A stretch of 64,000 nt of DNA from Pseudomonas oryzihabitans (GCF_006384975.1 NZ_CP021645.1:5050001-5114000), one strand, 5' to 3'. Positions 7,970 through 16,980 are shown, counted from the first letter of the stretch. Translations and numbers: made by a program. The notes: a model not told the origin generated them from the letters alone.

Positions 7970-8524
7970 ATGATCCTGACCCTCGGGCATTCCAATCACC
8001 CCCTGGCGCGCTATGTCGAGCTGCTCCAGGCCCAGGGCGTGACGGCCGTGGCCGATGTGCGTTCCCAGCCCTATAGCCGCCATGTGCCGCAGTTTTGCCG
8101 GGAGGCCCTGCGCGAGGGCCTGGCGACCGCAGGGATCGCCTATGTCTTCCTCGGGGCGGAGCTGGGGGCGCGCAGCCCTGACCCGGCGCATTACCAGGAC
8201 GGTCGGCTTCGCTACGACCGCTTGGCCGCCAGTGAGCTATTCCAGCAGGGACTGCTGCGGCTGGAGCAGGGCCAGACGCGTTGGCGCATCGCCCTGCTGT
8301 GCGCCGAGCGCGATCCCCTGACCTGCCATCGCGGTTTGCTGGTAGCGCCCTGTCTGGTGCAGCGGGGCTTGGCGGTGATGCACATCCACCCGGACGGGCG
8401 CCTGGAAAGCCAGGCCGAACTGGAAGACCGACTCCTGGCCGCGAGCGGCCTGGCGGATGGCGATCTGTTCAGTTCGCGGGAGGAGCGGTTGGGGCGGGCC
8501 TATGCCCGCCACGGCTGGAGCTAG
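7970..8524 (+). CDS. DUF488 family protein
   Basis: 184 residues, normal for DUF488. It shows the family features TLGHSNHPLARYVELL near the N-terminus, VADVRSQPYSRHVPQF (about 26-41), and the Cys-containing ALLCAERDPLTCHRGLLV (about 104-121). The function of the family is unknown; the conserved ADVRS and C..H motifs suggest nucleic acid binding or catalysis. It follows the lipoprotein gene by 6 nt, and its stop codon overlaps the stop of the convergent small membrane protein gene. Confidence 0.9.
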   Translation: MILTLGHSNHPLARYVELLQAQGVTAVADVRSQPYSRHVPQFCREALREGLATAGIAYVFLGAELGARSPDPAHYQDGRLRYDRLAASELFQQGLLRLEQGQTRWRIALLCAERDPLTCHRGLLVAPCLVQRGLAVMHIHPDGRLESQAELEDRLLAASGLADGDLFSSREERLGRAYARHGWS

Positions 8525-8727
8525 CGCTCGACCGGCTCGCGCTTCTTCCACCAGCCGGCGAACAGGCCAACGGGATAGACCGTCACCAGGACGGCATAGA
8601 CCACCCAGGTACGCCAGGACCAGGCCGACAGCACGAAGCCCTGGGAAAAGCCGACCAGCAGATAGCAGGCTGCGGCGACCAAGAGGATGCTGCCGAGGGC
8701 GCTGCCGAAGCGGGGTTTTGGCGTCAT
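8521..8727 (-). CDS. Small two-helix membrane protein, unknown function
   Basis: 68 residues with two hydrophobic stretches, GSILLVAAACYLLVGFSQGF and TWVVYAVLVTVYPVGLFAGW, and a basic tail (WKKREPVER). I do not recognise the family. Codon use fits the genome, and the frame is conserved from a good ATG to a stop that overlaps the stop of the DUF488 gene by 4 nt. The roughly 230 bp between it and lldD hold nothing I can identify. Confidence 0.65.
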   Translation of the reverse strand: MTPKPRFGSALGSILLVAAACYLLVGFSQGFVLSAWSWRTWVVYAVLVTVYPVGLFAGWWKKREPVER

Positions 8728-8955
8728 GGCGGGTCATTCCGGGGCTTGGGCGGATGGGGGCGTCCCTTTTAAGCCGAAGCCGGATGCCTGGCAATGCCTG
8801 CCACTGCAACCAATTGTTTAGGCATCCTGCCAGGCCGTCGCCGTCTTGAGGAGAGGTCACTGAATCGCTCATTGGCCCAGGGCGGCCTCATGGCCAGCGC
8901 TCAGGCGCGGGCCATGGCCGTAGCGATCCGTCACGGCGTGGGACAGCGGTCGGCC

Positions 8956-10098
8956 TCAGCGAGCGTCTTCCACCAGGTTGCTGGCGTCGATCTGATCGAT
9001 ACGGGTCACGCCTGTCAGGGTCATGGCCACGCGCATCTCCTGGGCAAAGATGTCCAGCAGGTTTTCCACCCCGCCCTGGCCGGCGGCGGCCAAGGCGTAG
9101 ACGGCGGCGCGGCCGAGCAGGACGCCGCGGGCACCCAGTGCCAGCATACGCACCACGTCGAGCCCCGAGCGGATGCCCGAGTCGACCAGCACGGTCAGGT
9201 CGCTGCCTACCTGTTGGGCGATGCGTGGCAGCGCCCTGGCGGTGGAGAGGACGCCATCCAACTGCCGACCGCCATGGTTGGAGACCACGATGCCGTTGGC
9301 GCCGAAGCGCACCGCGTCCTTGGCATCATCGGGGTCCAGAATGCCCTTGATGATCATCGGCCCCTGCCAGAACTCCCGGATCCATTCCAGATCCTGCCAA
9401 CTGATCGAGGGATCGAAGTTCTTCGCCAGCCAGCCCACATAGTCTTCGAGCGAGGTGGCCTTGCCCAGGTACCTGGAGACGTTACCGAGGTCATGAGGCC
9501 GGCCCCGCAGCCCGACATCGAAAGCCCATTGCGGTTTGCCCATGGCTTGCAGGATGCGCCGGGGCGAGGCGTAGGGGCCGGACATGCCGGAGTGCGCATC
9601 GCGATAGCGGGCCCCGGGGGTGGGCATGTCGACGGTGAACACCAGGGTGGTGACGCCGGCTGCCTGGGCCCGCTCCAGTACGTTGCGCATGAAGCCACGG
9701 TCCTTGAGCACATAGAGTTGGAACCACAGCGGTCCTGGCGTCTGGGCGGCGACCTCTTCGAGCGGACAGACCGAGACGGTGGACAGACAGAACGGGATCC
9801 CCTTGTTGGCCGCCGCCTTGGCGGCCTGGACTTCGCCACGCCGGGCATACATGCCGGTGAGACCGACTGGGCTCAGCACCACCGGGAGCGCCTGGGACTG
9901 CCCGAAGAGGGTGGTTTCCAGGCTCAGGTCGTCCACCTTGCGCAGAATGCGTTGGCGCAGGCTGATGCTGGAGAGGTCCGCGGTGTTGGCGCCCAGGGTG
10001 TGTTCGGCATAGGCGCCGCCGTCGATGTAGTCGAAGAGAAAGCGCGGCAGCTTGTGTTTGGCGGCGGCACGGTAGTCGCTGGCGGAAGAGATGATCAT
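8956..10098 (-). CDS. lldD: FMN-dependent L-lactate dehydrogenase
   Basis: Oxidises L-lactate to pyruvate at the membrane and passes electrons to quinone; 380 residues, as expected for LldD. Family signatures: [20 protein letters not shown] and [11 protein letters not shown] at the N-terminus, [51 protein letters not shown], the catalytic [10 protein letters not shown] segment, and [14 protein letters not shown] for FMN binding. Here it stands alone, without the usual lldP permease and lldR GntR-type regulator, next to a divergent LysR gene. That arrangement resembles the second L-lactate dehydrogenase (lldA-type) locus of P. aeruginosa; this comparison is from memory and is an inference. Confidence 0.93.
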   Translation of the reverse strand: MIISSASDYRAAAKHKLPRFLFDYIDGGAYAEHTLGANTADLSSISLRQRILRKVDDLSLETTLFGQSQALPVVLSPVGLTGMYARRGEVQAAKAAANKGIPFCLSTVSVCPLEEVAAQTPGPLWFQLYVLKDRGFMRNVLERAQAAGVTTLVFTVDMPTPGARYRDAHSGMSGPYASPRRILQAMGKPQWAFDVGLRGRPHDLGNVSRYLGKATSLEDYVGWLAKNFDPSISWQDLEWIREFWQGPMIIKGILDPDDAKDAVRFGANGIVVSNHGGRQLDGVLSTARALPRIAQQVGSDLTVLVDSGIRSGLDVVRMLALGARGVLLGRAAVYALAAAGQGGVENLLDIFAQEMRVAMTLTGVTRIDQIDASNLVEDAR

Positions 10099-10152
10099 GG
10101 GTAAGTCTCCCTGTCTGGGGCCGAGGTGGCTGAAGCCAGGCTAAGGAAAAGA

Positions 10153-10170
10153 TCGTTATGATAGAAACGA
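10153..10170. promoter_or_regulatory. LysR-type dyad between lldD and its divergent regulator
   Basis: TCGTT-N8-AACGA lies in the 109-bp divergent intergenic region, an 18-bp dyad of the T-N11-A kind that LysR proteins bind. It is the only clear dyad between the two genes, so it is a good candidate for the binding site of the neighbouring regulator. Confidence 0.45.
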
Positions 10171-10207
10171 CTTTTTTCCATGGCTTCGAGTCGTAAAGGG
10201 AATACCC

Positions 10208-11092
10208 ATGAATCTGCGTATGCTGCGAACCTTCGTCGAGGTCGTTCGCCAGGGCGGCTTTTCGCAAGCGGCCCCGGTGGTCTGCCTGACGCAGTCCACG
10301 GTGAGCAAGGCGGTCAAGACGCTGGAGGACGACCTGGGGCTGCCGCTGCTGAACAGGCTGGGGCAGGGCATCGAGCTGACCACGGCGGGTGAAATCCTCT
10401 ATCGAAGAGCCCTGGTACTCCTCGCCGAACAAAGTGATTTACTGGCCGAGCTCGAGGCGCTGCGTGGCTTGAAGCAGGGACGCTTGCGCATCGGTCTGCC
10501 GCCCGTGGGCAGTGGCGCCCTGTTCGCCGCCCTGTTCGCGACCTTTCGGCAGCGCTATCCCGAACTGGATGTCGAGCTGGTCGAGCAGGGCGGCCAGCGA
10601 CTGGCCGAAAGCCTGGCGGCGGGCGAGGTGGACCTGGCCGCCATCCTGATGCCGGTTCCCGAGGAGTTCGACTATCAGGAGGTGCGCAGCGAGCCGCTGA
10701 TGGTGGTGCTGCCCGCGCGGCACCCGCTCGCTGGCCGCCAGCGCCTGGACATTCGGACGTTGGCGACGGAGCCCTTCATCCTGTTCGAGGCCGGCTTCGC
10801 GCTGAATGTCAAGATCCTGGCCGCTTGCGCCCTGGCCGGTGTGGTACCGCGGGTAGTGGCGCGCAGTGCCCAGATCGACTTCATCGCCGACCTGGTCGAG
10901 GCCGGGCTGGGCCTGGCCTTCCTGCCGAGGGTGGTGGCGAGGCAGCATCTCCGCCAAGGGTTGGTGATGGTGCCCCTGGACGCGCCCAATACCGAATGGC
11001 GGCTGGCACTGGCCTGGCGCCGGAACGCGCACCTGTCCCCGGCCGCCCTGGCCTGGCTGGACCTGGCGAAGGAGCGGTTCGCGTCATCCTAG
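10208..11092 (+). CDS. LysR-family transcriptional regulator, probably of lldD
   Basis: 294 residues. N-terminal winged HTH (MNLRMLRTFVEVVRQGGFSQ, VCLTQSTVSKAVKTLEDDLG, LLNRLGQGIELTTAGE; about 1-60), then the two-lobed effector domain (LRIGLPPVGSGALFAALFAT, ILMPVPEEFDYQEV, LGLAFLPRVVARQHL). Divergent from lldD with a shared 109-bp promoter region, so activation of lldD by a lactate-type ligand is the simple inference. The ATG at 10208 follows a GGGAA-type site. Confidence 0.88.
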   Translation: MNLRMLRTFVEVVRQGGFSQAAPVVCLTQSTVSKAVKTLEDDLGLPLLNRLGQGIELTTAGEILYRRALVLLAEQSDLLAELEALRGLKQGRLRIGLPPVGSGALFAALFATFRQRYPELDVELVEQGGQRLAESLAAGEVDLAAILMPVPEEFDYQEVRSEPLMVVLPARHPLAGRQRLDIRTLATEPFILFEAGFALNVKILAACALAGVVPRVVARSAQIDFIADLVEAGLGLAFLPRVVARQHLRQGLVMVPLDAPNTEWRLALAWRRNAHLSPAALAWLDLAKERFASS

Positions 11093-11143
11093 TGTTGAGG
11101 GGTTGGCTTGCGCGCCCTGGTCCTTGCCCGGCTGGTCCAGGCC

Positions 11144-11965
11144 TCAGGGCGTGAAGGCGCCGATGAAGATGCTCGGGTCGACCCGCACGTCGTTGAGGCT
11201 GACGTTCCAGTGCAGGTGCGGCCCTGTGGCACGCCCGGTGCTGCCGACCTGGCCGATCACGCCGCCGCGGGGCACCTGCTGGCCGACCTGGACGTCGATC
11301 CGCGAGAGGTGGCAGAACATGCTGATGAAACCCTGGCCGTGGTCGACGAACACCGTCTTGCCGTTGAAGAAGTAGTCGCCCACCAGCACCACCTTGCCGG
11401 CGGCGGGCGCCTTGACTGGGGTGCCGGCCGGCACGGCGAAGTCCAGGCCGGAATGGGGATTGCGCTCCTGGCCGTTGAAGAAGCGGCGCAGGCCGAAGGG
11501 GCTGGAAAGCGGGCCATTCACCGGTTTGTCCAACAGCAGGTTGCTCGGCTGGTTCGGCGAGAACAGCCGGTAGGCGGCCTGCTGCTCGGCCAGCTCGTGC
11601 TCGAACCTCTTGAGGTCCTCGGGATTGGGGGTGACCTGGCGCTGGTTCTTCAGGGTGATGCGCTGTTCGGCGTAATGCCGGCTGCCAACGGTGAACGCCA
11701 AGGGCGCAGCGCCGGCGACTTGCAGTTGCTGGCGGCCAGTTGCCGTACCCAGGGGGATGCCGACGATGGCCACCCAGCCGTTGCCGTCCTTGACCACCAG
11801 CACCGGTTTGCCCTGGTAGCTCACCCGCGGCGCCTGCTCGCCAGGGACCGGCACCACGGCCACGCCACCGGGCACGGGCTTGTCCAGCAGGCGCTGCAGA
11901 TAGGTACCGGCGTGGGCGGGAAGGGTCAGCAGCAGGCAGCAGAGCAGGGCGAACAGGCGGGACAT
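11144..11965 (-). CDS. M23-family metallopeptidase (LytM-type murein endopeptidase), secreted
   Basis: 273 residues from the ATG at 11965, chosen because a Sec signal peptide MSRLFALLCCLLLTLPAHAG starts there. Periplasmic. After an N-terminal domain (VPVPGEQAPRVSYQG, WVAIVGIPLGTATG) comes the LytM domain with the zinc motif NPHSGLDFAV (HxxxD) and the catalytic GPHLHWNV (HxH), both intact. It is expected to cut peptidoglycan cross-links. The neighbours do not narrow the role. Confidence 0.9.
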   Translation of the reverse strand: MSRLFALLCCLLLTLPAHAGTYLQRLLDKPVPGGVAVVPVPGEQAPRVSYQGKPVLVVKDGNGWVAIVGIPLGTATGRQQLQVAGAAPLAFTVGSRHYAEQRITLKNQRQVTPNPEDLKRFEHELAEQQAAYRLFSPNQPSNLLLDKPVNGPLSSPFGLRRFFNGQERNPHSGLDFAVPAGTPVKAPAAGKVVLVGDYFFNGKTVFVDHGQGFISMFCHLSRIDVQVGQQVPRGGVIGQVGSTGRATGPHLHWNVSLNDVRVDPSIFIGAFTP

Positions 11966-12041
11966 GGGCGCTTCCGGTGGCGAAAACGCCCATGCTGGGG
12001 CAGGCAGAGGCCGCAAGGCAAGGCGCTGGCGGCCCGCTTCG

Positions 12042-13148
12042 TCAGTTGGGCACGATCTTGTAGAGCACGGTTTCCAGGGCGGGCTCCTGCTTGGGATCGA
12101 AGAAACTCATCTCGGGGATGCGCGAATCCGTGACATAGACGGTGCCGTCCGGACCGCGGCCGAAGGTGTCGGGCCAGCTCAGTTTCTTGTCCTGGACCAG
12201 GGTGGTGAGCTGGCCGTTCTCCCGGACCTTGACCGCATGCTCTTCCACCGAACTGACATAGAGTCGGCCCTGGGGATCCATCAGCAGGCCGTCGGCCGGG
12301 CCGTTCTCGCCGACCTTTTCCACCTTGGCCGGCAGGCTGGCGAGATCGTCGCTCTGCAGGGCGGCGGTGGGAATGCGATAGAGGGTGTTGCCCTTGACCG
12401 CCTGCCAGTAGAGGTAGTCGCCGGTCGGGGAGAGGGCGATGCCGTCGGCGGCGAATTCCACGCCACGGCCATCGGGGCGCATCAGCGGCTTGCCATCGGC
12501 CTTGACCTTGACGCCCTTCTCGGCCTGGGTGCTGGGGTCGCCATCCAGGGCACGGCGGGCCTTGCCGCTCTCTAGATCCAGTACCACCAGGGCGCCTCGG
12601 GCGCCGGAGTCGGTGATGTAGGCATGGCGACCGTCCGGGCTGAATCTCACGTCGTTGAGGTAGCTACCCTGGGGCGCCACGCTCTCGTCCAGCGCATAGA
12701 CCTTGCTGACCTGATTGCTGGCCAGGTCGATCTTCACCAGCTTGGGCGCGCCGGGCACCACCAGCGCTTGAGCGGGGGCACCCGGGTCGATCACCCAGAG
12801 GCTGCCCCGGCCGTCGGCTACCACGGATTGCACGCACACCCAGCGGTCGCCCGGCGTCAGCTCGTCGCGCTTGGCATTGCGCCAGCCGTTCCAGGCGGCG
12901 TCGGGATAGGGCACCAAGCTGCCATCGGGCTTGAGTTCGGCGACCGAGACCTCGCTGTCTTCGGTCCAGCGCGGGAAGTTGACGAAGATCCGTCCAGTCT
13001 CGCTGACGGTGACGCCAGTCACTTGGTGATCGAAGCTGGCGACCTTTTCCAGCTTGGCGCTGGGGTCGGCGGCGAAGGCGGCAGGGGCGAGTGGCAGCGT
13101 GGCCAGCAGGGTGGCCAGGGCGAGGCGATTGAGGGCGAGGCTGGGCAT
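12042..13148 (-). CDS. Major royal jelly/yellow-type secreted protein (L-dopachrome tautomerase-related)
   Basis: 368 residues from the ATG at 13148, with a signal peptide MPSLALNRLALATLLATLPL ending at AFA-A. The mature part is a beta-propeller of the MRJP/yellow family: VTVSETGRIFVNFPRW, WVIDPGAP, YLNDVRFSPDGRHAYITDSG, DGIALSPTGDYLYWQAVKGN, DGLLMDPQGRLYVSSVEEHA. The bacterial members are periplasmic or secreted and of unknown substrate. The open frame extends further upstream (to 13523), but that part lies across the divergent lipoprotein gene and lacks similarity. Confidence 0.86.
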   Translation of the reverse strand: MPSLALNRLALATLLATLPLAPAAFAADPSAKLEKVASFDHQVTGVTVSETGRIFVNFPRWTEDSEVSVAELKPDGSLVPYPDAAWNGWRNAKRDELTPGDRWVCVQSVVADGRGSLWVIDPGAPAQALVVPGAPKLVKIDLASNQVSKVYALDESVAPQGSYLNDVRFSPDGRHAYITDSGARGALVVLDLESGKARRALDGDPSTQAEKGVKVKADGKPLMRPDGRGVEFAADGIALSPTGDYLYWQAVKGNTLYRIPTAALQSDDLASLPAKVEKVGENGPADGLLMDPQGRLYVSSVEEHAVKVRENGQLTTLVQDKKLSWPDTFGRGPDGTVYVTDSRIPEMSFFDPKQEPALETVLYKIVPN

Positions 13149-13311
13149 GGCGGTGTCCTTGTAGGCGGTGACCGGAAGCTCCGGTGCTACAGGTACGACT
13201 GCGCCTAGCGCGGCGAAGATCGCCAGGGCCGACGACCGGCCGGGCGTGCCTTGGCGGGGGAACGCGACGGGGAATCCGGCAGTCCTCCTTGAAACCCCAG
13301 AGGAGAAGACC

Positions 13312-13566
13312 ATGCCCCGTTTCGTTACCAGCAGCCTGGCCCTGCTTACCCTGAGCGCCCTGCTCGCCGGCTGCGACAAGCCGCCGGAAACACCGCCACC
13401 CCAGCGCAGCGAGGTGGTGCAGAAGAGCGCCCCGGGCAGCGATCCCGCTACCCAATCCCCCGGGCGGACGGTGGAGCAGACCAACAAGGACCTGCTGGCA
13501 CCACGGGCGCCGGACACCGCCAATCCTTCCCAGGCGACGCCGCAAGGGACGGAGCGGGCGCAGTAA
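13312..13566 (+). CDS. Small proline-rich lipoprotein, unknown function
   Basis: 84 residues. The signal MPRFVTSSLALLTLSALLAG ends in the lipobox LAGC, followed by a low-complexity mature part rich in Pro, Thr, Gln and Ser (DKPPETPPPQRSEVVQK). The GAGGAGAAG site at 13300-13308 supports the ATG at 13312. I do not recognise a family. It is transcribed convergently to the nucleoside permease-like gene. Confidence 0.7.
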   Translation: MPRFVTSSLALLTLSALLAGCDKPPETPPPQRSEVVQKSAPGSDPATQSPGRTVEQTNKDLLAPRAPDTANPSQATPQGTERAQ

Positions 13567-13577
13567 TCCTCAGGCTC

Positions 13578-14615
13578 TTAGCTCGCGGGAACGCCCTTCT
13601 GCCAGACGTTCCAGTGCTCGACGATCTCCTGCACCAGCGGATTGCCGGTGCGATAGAGATTCTCCAGCGCCGGGGCGAAGCCGCCCTGCTTGGCGTAGTC
13701 GAGCAGGTTGTCCACCTCGGAGGCGCCCTTGGCCGGGCGGTCGAAGTCCGAACCGGCGCGGACCACCGCCAGGCGTTGCAGGTCGACCTTGCCCAGGCGG
13801 CTGGCGCGCAGTAGCGCCTCGTAGGTGGCGTTGTCTTCCTGTTGGGTGGTGCAGTAACGACCTTGGCCATCGGTGAGCAGGCGGGTCCATTCCTCGGCCC
13901 GCTCGGAGAGGCGGGTACCGGAATACCAGGTATCGCCGGCCAGGGTGTCGCAGCGGGTCACCACCGGCGGCTGGTTGGCCGGGGCGTAGTCGTAGCGTTG
14001 GCGCCAGGCCTTGGATTCCGCGCTCTCGGTCAGTTGGGCTTGGCGGGACAGGGCGTAGGCCTTGTCTCTCAGGCGCACATTGAGTTCGAACACCTCGGTC
14101 TTGTAGTCCAGCGGCGGCTTCTCGCTGGGGCTACGGGTATTAATGCCCAGGTAGCCGGTCGGCCAGTCCTTGGGTACGTCCCGCGAATCGATTTCCCATT
14201 GGATACCGAAGTCCACCAGGTAGCGGGCCCAGGCGGTGGTGCCCAGGGTGCCTTCCTTGGGGCTGATCCCGGCGATGCCGGCGACCAGGAAGTAGGTCTT
14301 GCGCAGGTCGAACTTGGGCGACAGGGTCAACGCCAGGGTCGAGGCGGCAGCGTTGGCATGCCCCATTCCGGTGGTCATCAGGCACACCCGTGCCTCATTG
14401 CAGAGCACATTGGGGTAGTCGGCGGAAAGACCATCGACGGCGACCTTGCGGGTGAGCTTGAGGCGATCGATCCAGGTCTGGGCCTCGGGACCGAACATGG
14501 CCACGATCATGACCTTGGGTTGCAGCGGCGCGGCGGGCGGGGTCTCGGCCTGGGCCGTGCCGGCCAGCAGGGCGGTGGTGAGGGGCAACAGGGAAGAGCG
14601 TAGAAGGGCGTGCAT
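13578..14615 (-). CDS. Purine nucleoside permease-like protein (NUP family)
   Basis: 345 residues with a signal peptide MHALLRSSLLPLTTALLAGT ending near AQA. The mature protein matches the NUP family: PKVMIVAMFGPEAQTWI, DYPNVLCNEARVCLMTTGMG, FLVAGIAGISPKEGTLG, ARYLVDFGIQWEID, VVRAGSDFDRPAKG. Members are annotated as purine nucleoside permeases but have no transmembrane segments, and the fold is related to nucleoside phosphorylases, so a periplasmic binding or hydrolytic role is as likely as transport. Confidence 0.85.
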   Translation of the reverse strand: MHALLRSSLLPLTTALLAGTAQAETPPAAPLQPKVMIVAMFGPEAQTWIDRLKLTRKVAVDGLSADYPNVLCNEARVCLMTTGMGHANAAASTLALTLSPKFDLRKTYFLVAGIAGISPKEGTLGTTAWARYLVDFGIQWEIDSRDVPKDWPTGYLGINTRSPSEKPPLDYKTEVFELNVRLRDKAYALSRQAQLTESAESKAWRQRYDYAPANQPPVVTRCDTLAGDTWYSGTRLSERAEEWTRLLTDGQGRYCTTQQEDNATYEALLRASRLGKVDLQRLAVVRAGSDFDRPAKGASEVDNLLDYAKQGGFAPALENLYRTGNPLVQEIVEHWNVWQKGVPAS

Positions 14616-14688
14616 GGAGAGCCTCGGTGGGGAAAATTCCTGACCGAGGGTTCAAGATGCGTGCCATCATCGGTCCGGGTTGGACTGT

Positions 14689-16068
14689 TTAGTCCAACAG
14701 AGACAGAGTGGTTGGTTCTTGGTGATTGTCCAGTACCCGTACCGCCAGTTCGCCCTGGGCGAGCCGGGCGGTGAGTTTCTGTCCATTGGCGACCTCAGCG
14801 GCTGAACGCACGGCGTGACCGCGCTCGTCGAGCAGGATGCTGTAGCCGCGGCCCAGGGTGGCCAGGGGGCTGACGATCTGCAGGGTCTGCACCGCGCCGG
14901 CCAGACGCTGCTGGCGCTCCTTCAACTGCCGCTGCATGACGCGCGGCAGTTGCTCGGCCAGGAGCTCCAGGCGTTGGCGCAACTGGGCCAGCTGGCGCCC
15001 GGGATGCTGACCGGCCAGGCGGGTGTCCAGGTGGGCCAGGCGATCGCGGCGACGATTCTGGGCGATGACATAGGCACGTCGCAGACGCAGGTCCAGGTCA
15101 TCCAGGCGCTGGGCCTGCTGGCGTAGCCGCTCGCCGGGATGACGCAGGCGACGGCTGCAGGCTTCCAGGCGCAGGCGCTCGCGGGCCAGGCGCTCGCGCA
15201 TGCGCAGCAGCAACTGGTGCTGCAGGCCGTCCAGCCGCTGGCGTAGATCGGCGCTGTGGGGCGCCAGCAATTCCGCCGCTGCCGACGGGGTCGGCGCGCG
15301 GACGTCGGCGACGAAGTCGGCGATGGAGACGTCGGTCTCATGGCCGACAGCGCTCACCACCGGGGTCTGGCAGGCGGCCAGGGCGCGGGCCACGGGTTCT
15401 TCGTTGAAGCACCAGAGGTCTTCCAGGGAGCCGCCGCCCCGGGCCAGGATCAGCGCATCGAAACCCTGGCGATCGGCCAGCTGCAGGGCGCGGACGATCT
15501 GGGCGGTGGCCTCGCGACCCTGCACGGCGGTGGGGACCAGGGTCAATTCCACCTGGGGCGCGCGTCTCTTGAACACACTGATGATGTCGCGGATCACCGC
15601 GCCGGTCGGCGAGGAGACGATGCCGATGCGTTGGGGATGGGCGGGCAGCGGTCGCTTGCGCTCGGCGGCGAACAGGCCCTCGGCGGCCAGGCGTTCCTTG
15701 AGCGCCTCGAAGGCCAGGCGCAGGGCGCCATCGCCGGCCGGTTCGACGCTGTCGAGGATCAGCTGGTAGTCGCCACGGCCTTCGAACAGCGAGACCTTGC
15801 CGCGCACCTTGACCGCCAGGCCGTCACGCAGCGCCTGGCGCACCCGGCTGGCGTGCTGGCGGAACAGGGCGCAACGCACCTGGGCCTGGCCATCCTTGAG
15901 GGTGAAATAGAGGTGGCCCGAGGCGGGCTTGGCCAGGTTGGAGATCTCGCCCTCGACCCAGACCTGGGCGAAGACGTCCTCCAGTAGCACCCGGGCGCGG
16001 CTGTTGAGCTGGCTGACGCTGAGCACCTCGCGGTCGAGACCGAGGCGGGCGAAGGGGTCCTTGAACAT
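14689..16068 (-). CDS. xseA: Exodeoxyribonuclease VII large subunit
   Basis: 459 residues, the catalytic and DNA-binding subunit of Exo VII, which degrades single-stranded DNA with small subunit XseB (not in this window). N-terminal OB fold (LSVSQLNSRARVLLEDVFAQ, VWVEGEISNLAKPASGHLYF), catalytic domain with GIVSSPTGAVIRDI, LILARGGGSLEDLWCFNEE and SAVGHETDVSIADFVADVR, then a long Arg/Leu/Gln-rich coiled-coil region (about 290-400) and the C-terminal TLGRGYSILLDERGH. Complete. Confidence 0.96.
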   Translation of the reverse strand: MFKDPFARLGLDREVLSVSQLNSRARVLLEDVFAQVWVEGEISNLAKPASGHLYFTLKDGQAQVRCALFRQHASRVRQALRDGLAVKVRGKVSLFEGRGDYQLILDSVEPAGDGALRLAFEALKERLAAEGLFAAERKRPLPAHPQRIGIVSSPTGAVIRDIISVFKRRAPQVELTLVPTAVQGREATAQIVRALQLADRQGFDALILARGGGSLEDLWCFNEEPVARALAACQTPVVSAVGHETDVSIADFVADVRAPTPSAAAELLAPHSADLRQRLDGLQHQLLLRMRERLARERLRLEACSRRLRHPGERLRQQAQRLDDLDLRLRRAYVIAQNRRRDRLAHLDTRLAGQHPGRQLAQLRQRLELLAEQLPRVMQRQLKERQQRLAGAVQTLQIVSPLATLGRGYSILLDERGHAVRSAAEVANGQKLTARLAQGELAVRVLDNHQEPTTLSLLD

Positions 16069-16138
16069 GGGGCACTTTCTGTGGCTTTCGTCGGCGTCAC
16101 CTTAGCAGCTAAGGGCGCGGGGCGAGCAGCGGATTAAG

Positions 16139-16293
16139 AGCGACCAACAAAACTACTGCGCGTCCGCCAGACGGGCGCGTGCAGTGCTCGGAATCCTCAT
16201 GTACCACTCGTACACTCGTGCGCGAGCCCGGTCCGGTTCCTGCGCGCCGCGCACGCCCGCCTGACAACCGCTCGCTACGTTTTGTTCGCCGCT
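16139..16293. repeat. 155-bp palindromic element between xseA and a hypothetical gene
   Basis: Ends AGCGACCAACAAAAC (16139-16153) and GTTTTGTTCGCCGCT (16279-16293) are inverted copies of one another with 13 of 15 positions matching. GC-rich complementary stretches lie inside (TGCGCGTCCGCC... and ...GCGCACGCCCGCC). The centre has TGTACCACTCGTACACTCG, itself able to fold. The whole can form one large cruciform or RNA stem-loop. I believe similar elements recur in Pseudomonas intergenic DNA, but cannot show that here. No ORF. Confidence 0.5.
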
Positions 16294-16330
16294 CTAAACT
16301 GCGCGCCCCTGCCTTCGAGACCTAGGTTCC

Positions 16331-16882
16331 ATGACCCTGCGCCAGACCATCCTCGCTCCCCGTATCTCCAGCCATCCGCGGGTGGAGCGTACAGCGGTGG
16401 AAATCCTCGGCTGGCTCGCCGCCTCTGGCGTGGTCGCAGCCGAGGCCTCGCCCTGCCTGCCCAGCCGCGGCCGACGCGGCCATGCGCCGGGGCCGCGGCT
16501 GACCGAGGTGCTGCGCCTGGCGCCAGGCATGGACGATCCGCGCGACTATGCCGACGGCGGTCTGGAAATCGTCACCGAACGCTGCATCTTCACCCCGCTG
16601 GACGGCTTCGCCGGCCGAGCGCGCTGCCCCGCCTGCCGCCGCGAGATCGGCGAGGCGCTGTTCGAGCACCTGGAAGTCTGGATGCCGGCGGAAAGCGACA
16701 ACTTCGCCTGTCCGGAATGCGATCACGAAGACGACATCAACGGCTTCGACTTCCCCCAGCCCTGCGCCTTTTCCGACCTGGGCTTCATCTTCAACCACTG
16801 GCCGGCCCGGGCCTTCGCGCCGGCCTTCCTGGAGGAATTCCGCCGGCGGCTGGGGCAGCCGTTGGCGGTGGTGGAGGTGTAG
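16331..16882 (+). CDS. Hypothetical protein with a four-cysteine zinc-ribbon-like pair
   Basis: 183 residues, not recognised beyond likely being a Pseudomonas hypothetical (sometimes mislabelled as a sugar ABC transporter ATPase, which it is not: no Walker motifs). Visible features are two CxxC knuckles, RCPACRRE (about residue 97) and FACPECDHEDD (about 129), which could bind one zinc, and an acidic/aromatic C-terminal half (FDFPQPCAFSDLGFIFNHWP). The ATG at 16331 begins MTLRQTILAPRISSHPRVER. No signal or membrane segment, so cytoplasmic. Confidence 0.75.
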   Translation: MTLRQTILAPRISSHPRVERTAVEILGWLAASGVVAAEASPCLPSRGRRGHAPGPRLTEVLRLAPGMDDPRDYADGGLEIVTERCIFTPLDGFAGRARCPACRREIGEALFEHLEVWMPAESDNFACPECDHEDDINGFDFPQPCAFSDLGFIFNHWPARAFAPAFLEEFRRRLGQPLAVVEV

Positions 16883-16898
16883 GGTTTTTAGGACGTTT

Positions 16899-16980
16899 TA
16901 TCGCGGCCATGGGCCGCTCCTACGGGGTAAACCGAGTGCTGTAGGAGCGGTCGCTACGGCGCACCGGCATGGCCGCGATA
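16899..16980. repeat. Inverted CGCGGCCATGGGCCGCTCCTAC repeat pair
   Basis: TATCGCGGCCATG... GCTCCTAC (16899-16923) returns in inverted form as GTAGGAGCGG... CATGGCCGCGATA (16941-16980). The same unit occurs once more at 49170-49193. REP-like; lies between convergent genes. Confidence 0.6.

Noticed and set aside
13149..13523. Longer start for the MRJP-type protein
   Set aside because: The extra 125 codons overlap the divergent lipoprotein gene, and the signal peptide begins at 13148.
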